Source: Sphingomonas sp. LM7
GTDB lineage: Bacteria > Pseudomonadota > Alphaproteobacteria > Sphingomonadales > Sphingomonadaceae
Direction: 5' to 3'
DNA: 64,000 nt
Assembly (NCBI RefSeq): GCF_002002925.1
Contig: NZ_CP019511.1
Location: 3,193,001-3,257,000, forward strand
Part shown: positions 62,715 through 64,000 of the stretch, one piece after another
Layout: every line of letters begins with the position of its first letter
Numbering within the stretch: position 1 is the stretch's first letter
The notes under the pieces: model-generated
What the model was told of the DNA's origin: nothing
Database searches by the model: none
Seen by the model: the letters and a program-made list of their open reading frames with translations, nothing else
Position numbers and translations under genes: made by a program

Positions 62715-63617
62715 ATGAGCACTTCCGCCGCCACCGTACTCCTTCCTGCCGAATGGCGGGATTTTCTCGCGCTGACCAAGCCGCGGGTGATGACGCTCGT
62801 CGTGTTCACCGGGCTGTGCGGGATGCTCGCCGCGCCGGTGCCGATTCATCCGATTCTCGGCTTCACCGCGATCCTGTGCATTGCGCTCGGTGCGGGCGCG
62901 GCGGGCGCGCTCAACCAATGGTATGAAGCCGATCTCGATTCGAAGATGCGCCGCACGCAAGGGCGGCCGCTGCCTGCCGGGCGGATGGACCGCCAGTCGG
63001 CGCTGCATTTCGGCGTGGGACTCGCCTGTTTCAGCCTCGCATTGATGTATTTCGCGATCAACCTGGCGGCGACGCTGATCCTCGCGGTGTCGATCCTGTT
63101 CTACGTCTTCATCTACACGATCTGGCTCAAGCGCCGCACGCCGCAGAACATCGTCATCGGCGGCGCCGCGGGTGCCTTCCCGCCGCTGATCGGCTGGGCG
63201 GCGGCGACGGGGGATGTCGCGCTGCTGCCGGCGTTGCTGTTCGCGCTGATCTTCCTGTGGACGCCGCCGCATTTCTGGGCACTCGCGCTGTTCGTGAAGA
63301 CCGATTACGCCAATGCCGGAGTGCCGATGCTGCCGGTCGTGGCGGGCGAACGCAACACGCGCACCCAGATCGGACTCTACACCTTCCCCATGGCCGCCGC
63401 CGCGGTCGCACCCTGGCCGCTTGGGCTCACCGGCGCGCTCTATGGCTGGTCGGCGGTGCTGCTGACCGGCATCTTCGCCGCGCTGGTGGTCCATGTCACC
63501 TTCCGCACGTCGGTGCCCGACGACACGATGGTGCCCGAAAAGCGGCTGTTCAAATATTCGATCCTCTATCTGTTCCTGATGTTCGGCGCGTTGGTCGCCG
63601 ATAGGTGGTTTGCATGA
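62715..63617 (+). CDS. ctaB: Protohaem IX farnesyltransferase
   Basis: Inner-membrane prenyltransferase that makes haem O for the oxidase. It is 300 aa. Of the two Asp-rich sites, [21 protein letters not shown] carries the DxxxD motif and [17 protein letters not shown] [15 protein letters not shown] the second; [17 protein letters not shown] opens the first helix and [15 protein letters not shown] and [15 protein letters not shown] are family helices. Start ATG 62715. Its stop overlaps the next ATG (ATGA). Confidence 0.95.
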   Translation: MSTSAATVLLPAEWRDFLALTKPRVMTLVVFTGLCGMLAAPVPIHPILGFTAILCIALGAGAAGALNQWYEADLDSKMRRTQGRPLPAGRMDRQSALHFGVGLACFSLALMYFAINLAATLILAVSILFYVFIYTIWLKRRTPQNIVIGGAAGAFPPLIGWAAATGDVALLPALLFALIFLWTPPHFWALALFVKTDYANAGVPMLPVVAGERNTRTQIGLYTFPMAAAAVAPWPLGLTGALYGWSAVLLTGIFAALVVHVTFRTSVPDDTMVPEKRLFKYSILYLFLMFGALVADRWFA

Positions 63618-63754
63618 ACGACGTCGACCAAACCGAAGTGATCCGCGCTCGCCAGCGCGCGCGGGCGCGCGTGATGGCGCTGCTGCTCGGCGCGTTCGTC
63701 ATCCTCGTCTTCGCGATCTCGATCGTGAAGATGCAGATCGGGCACGGCGGATGA
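63614..63754 (+). CDS. 46-aa membrane protein in the cox locus (CoxF-type position)
   Basis: A 46-aa protein overlapping ctaB (ATGA) and ctaG (ATGA). It has a charged N-terminus ([20 protein letters not shown]) and one membrane helix ([20 protein letters not shown]). Small proteins occupy this place in many alphaproteobacterial cox operons. The double translational coupling argues for a real oxidase-assembly accessory; no motif defines its action. Confidence 0.8.
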   Translation: MNDVDQTEVIRARQRARARVMALLLGAFVILVFAISIVKMQIGHGG

Positions 63755-64000
63755 ACCGCAATGCCCGCACTGCGCTGCTCGCCGGCCTAGGTGTGTGCAC
63801 GATGACCGGCGTCGGCTTCGCCAGCGTGCCGCTCTATCGGATGTTCTGCGAAGTGACCGGGCTCAACGGGACCACCCAGCGTGGCGAGCGCGCGCCGGGC
63901 GCCACGGGGCAGAAGATCACCGTCGCCTTTGACAGCAATGTCGCGGCCAAGCTGCCCTGGAAGTTCACGCCGGAGCGCCGCGCCGACACGATCGACATCG
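63751..64000 (+). CDS. ctaG: Cytochrome c oxidase assembly protein CtaG/Cox11, 3' end outside window
   Basis: Copper chaperone that inserts CuB into subunit I. 83 codons are visible. The single membrane helix (ARTALLAGLGVCTMTGVGFAS) is followed by the family signature VPLYRMFCEVTGLNGTTQ and the start of the periplasmic immunoglobulin-like domain (ITVAFDSNVAAKLPWKF). The copper-binding CFCF motif lies beyond the window. Start ATG 63751 overlaps the preceding stop (ATGA). Confidence 0.95.
   Translation, partial: MNRNARTALLAGLGVCTMTGVGFASVPLYRMFCEVTGLNGTTQRGERAPGATGQKITVAFDSNVAAKLPWKFTPERRADTIDI

Overview
The window is a gene-dense, high-GC stretch of alphaproteobacterial chromosome. Several signs point to Sphingomonadaceae (Sphingomonas-like): abundant TonB-dependent receptors, many ATGA/TGATG gene overlaps, frequent GTG/TTG starts, a bifunctional RelA/SpoT of alphaproteobacterial type, a DUF4893 lipoprotein, a CC_3452-type secreted protein, and the coxB-coxA/ctaB/ctaG gene order. 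I found no rRNA, tRNA, CRISPR array, transposase, prophage or plasmid function. No gene-free stretch reaches 300 bases. Assignments rest on reading motifs and family resemblance; no database search was run.

Layout: 1-5.6 kb holds a partial Xaa-Pro aminopeptidase, a DSD1-type PLP enzyme, a diguanylate cyclase and oligopeptidase B. 5.6-8.5 kb holds small envelope genes (zinc ribbon, DUF4893 lipoprotein, outer-membrane barrel), then an HxlR regulator divergent from a CC_3452-type protein. 8.5-11.2 kb is the stringent-response enzyme coupled to an exported DUF4240 protein. 11.2-14.4 kb is a haem-type TonB receptor plus DUF6607 behind a strong Fur-box-like palindrome. 14.5-18.8 kb is a polyprenyl-sugar cluster (GT2, methyltransferase, GtrA, GT-C membrane protein). 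18.8-22.5 kb is a tightly overlapped leftward operon argB-yggT-DUF167-folD-NTF2-like-marC, in which the DUF167 gene seems to start at CTG. 22.5-28 kb holds a queuosine-precursor transporter, a nucleoside transporter, 3-hydroxybutyryl-CoA dehydrogenase and a DUF1176 protein.

27-29.3 kb is an egtB-egtD ergothioneine pair. It is followed by a cobalamin adenosyltransferase, a PilZ protein, a HIG1-type twin-membrane protein, gluQ (carrying an in-frame intergenic-type repeat), an HNH endonuclease, PBP1A, threonine aldolase, a DMT transporter and an SDR protein. 37.9-42.9 kb is a tandem triplication of exported M28 metallopeptidases, followed by pepN. 45.7-51.2 kb holds further envelope glycosyltransferases, and 51.2-53.2 kb a second TonB receptor. 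53.3-58.1 kb reads leftward as pyrE-pdxJ-(107-aa membrane protein)-acpS-lepB-AI-2E permease-GST. 58.2 kb to the end is the aa3-type cytochrome c oxidase locus (coxB, coxA, ctaB, a 46-aa membrane protein, partial ctaG), split by three unrelated genes.

Most of this is ordinary chromosome. The features most worth a second look are the CTG-started DUF167 gene, the repeat translated inside gluQ, the Fur-box/TonB/DUF6607 unit, the triple M28 array, the 29-bp inverted repeat at the second TonB receptor, and the membrane-anchored LuxR/DUF4199 pair inside the cox locus.
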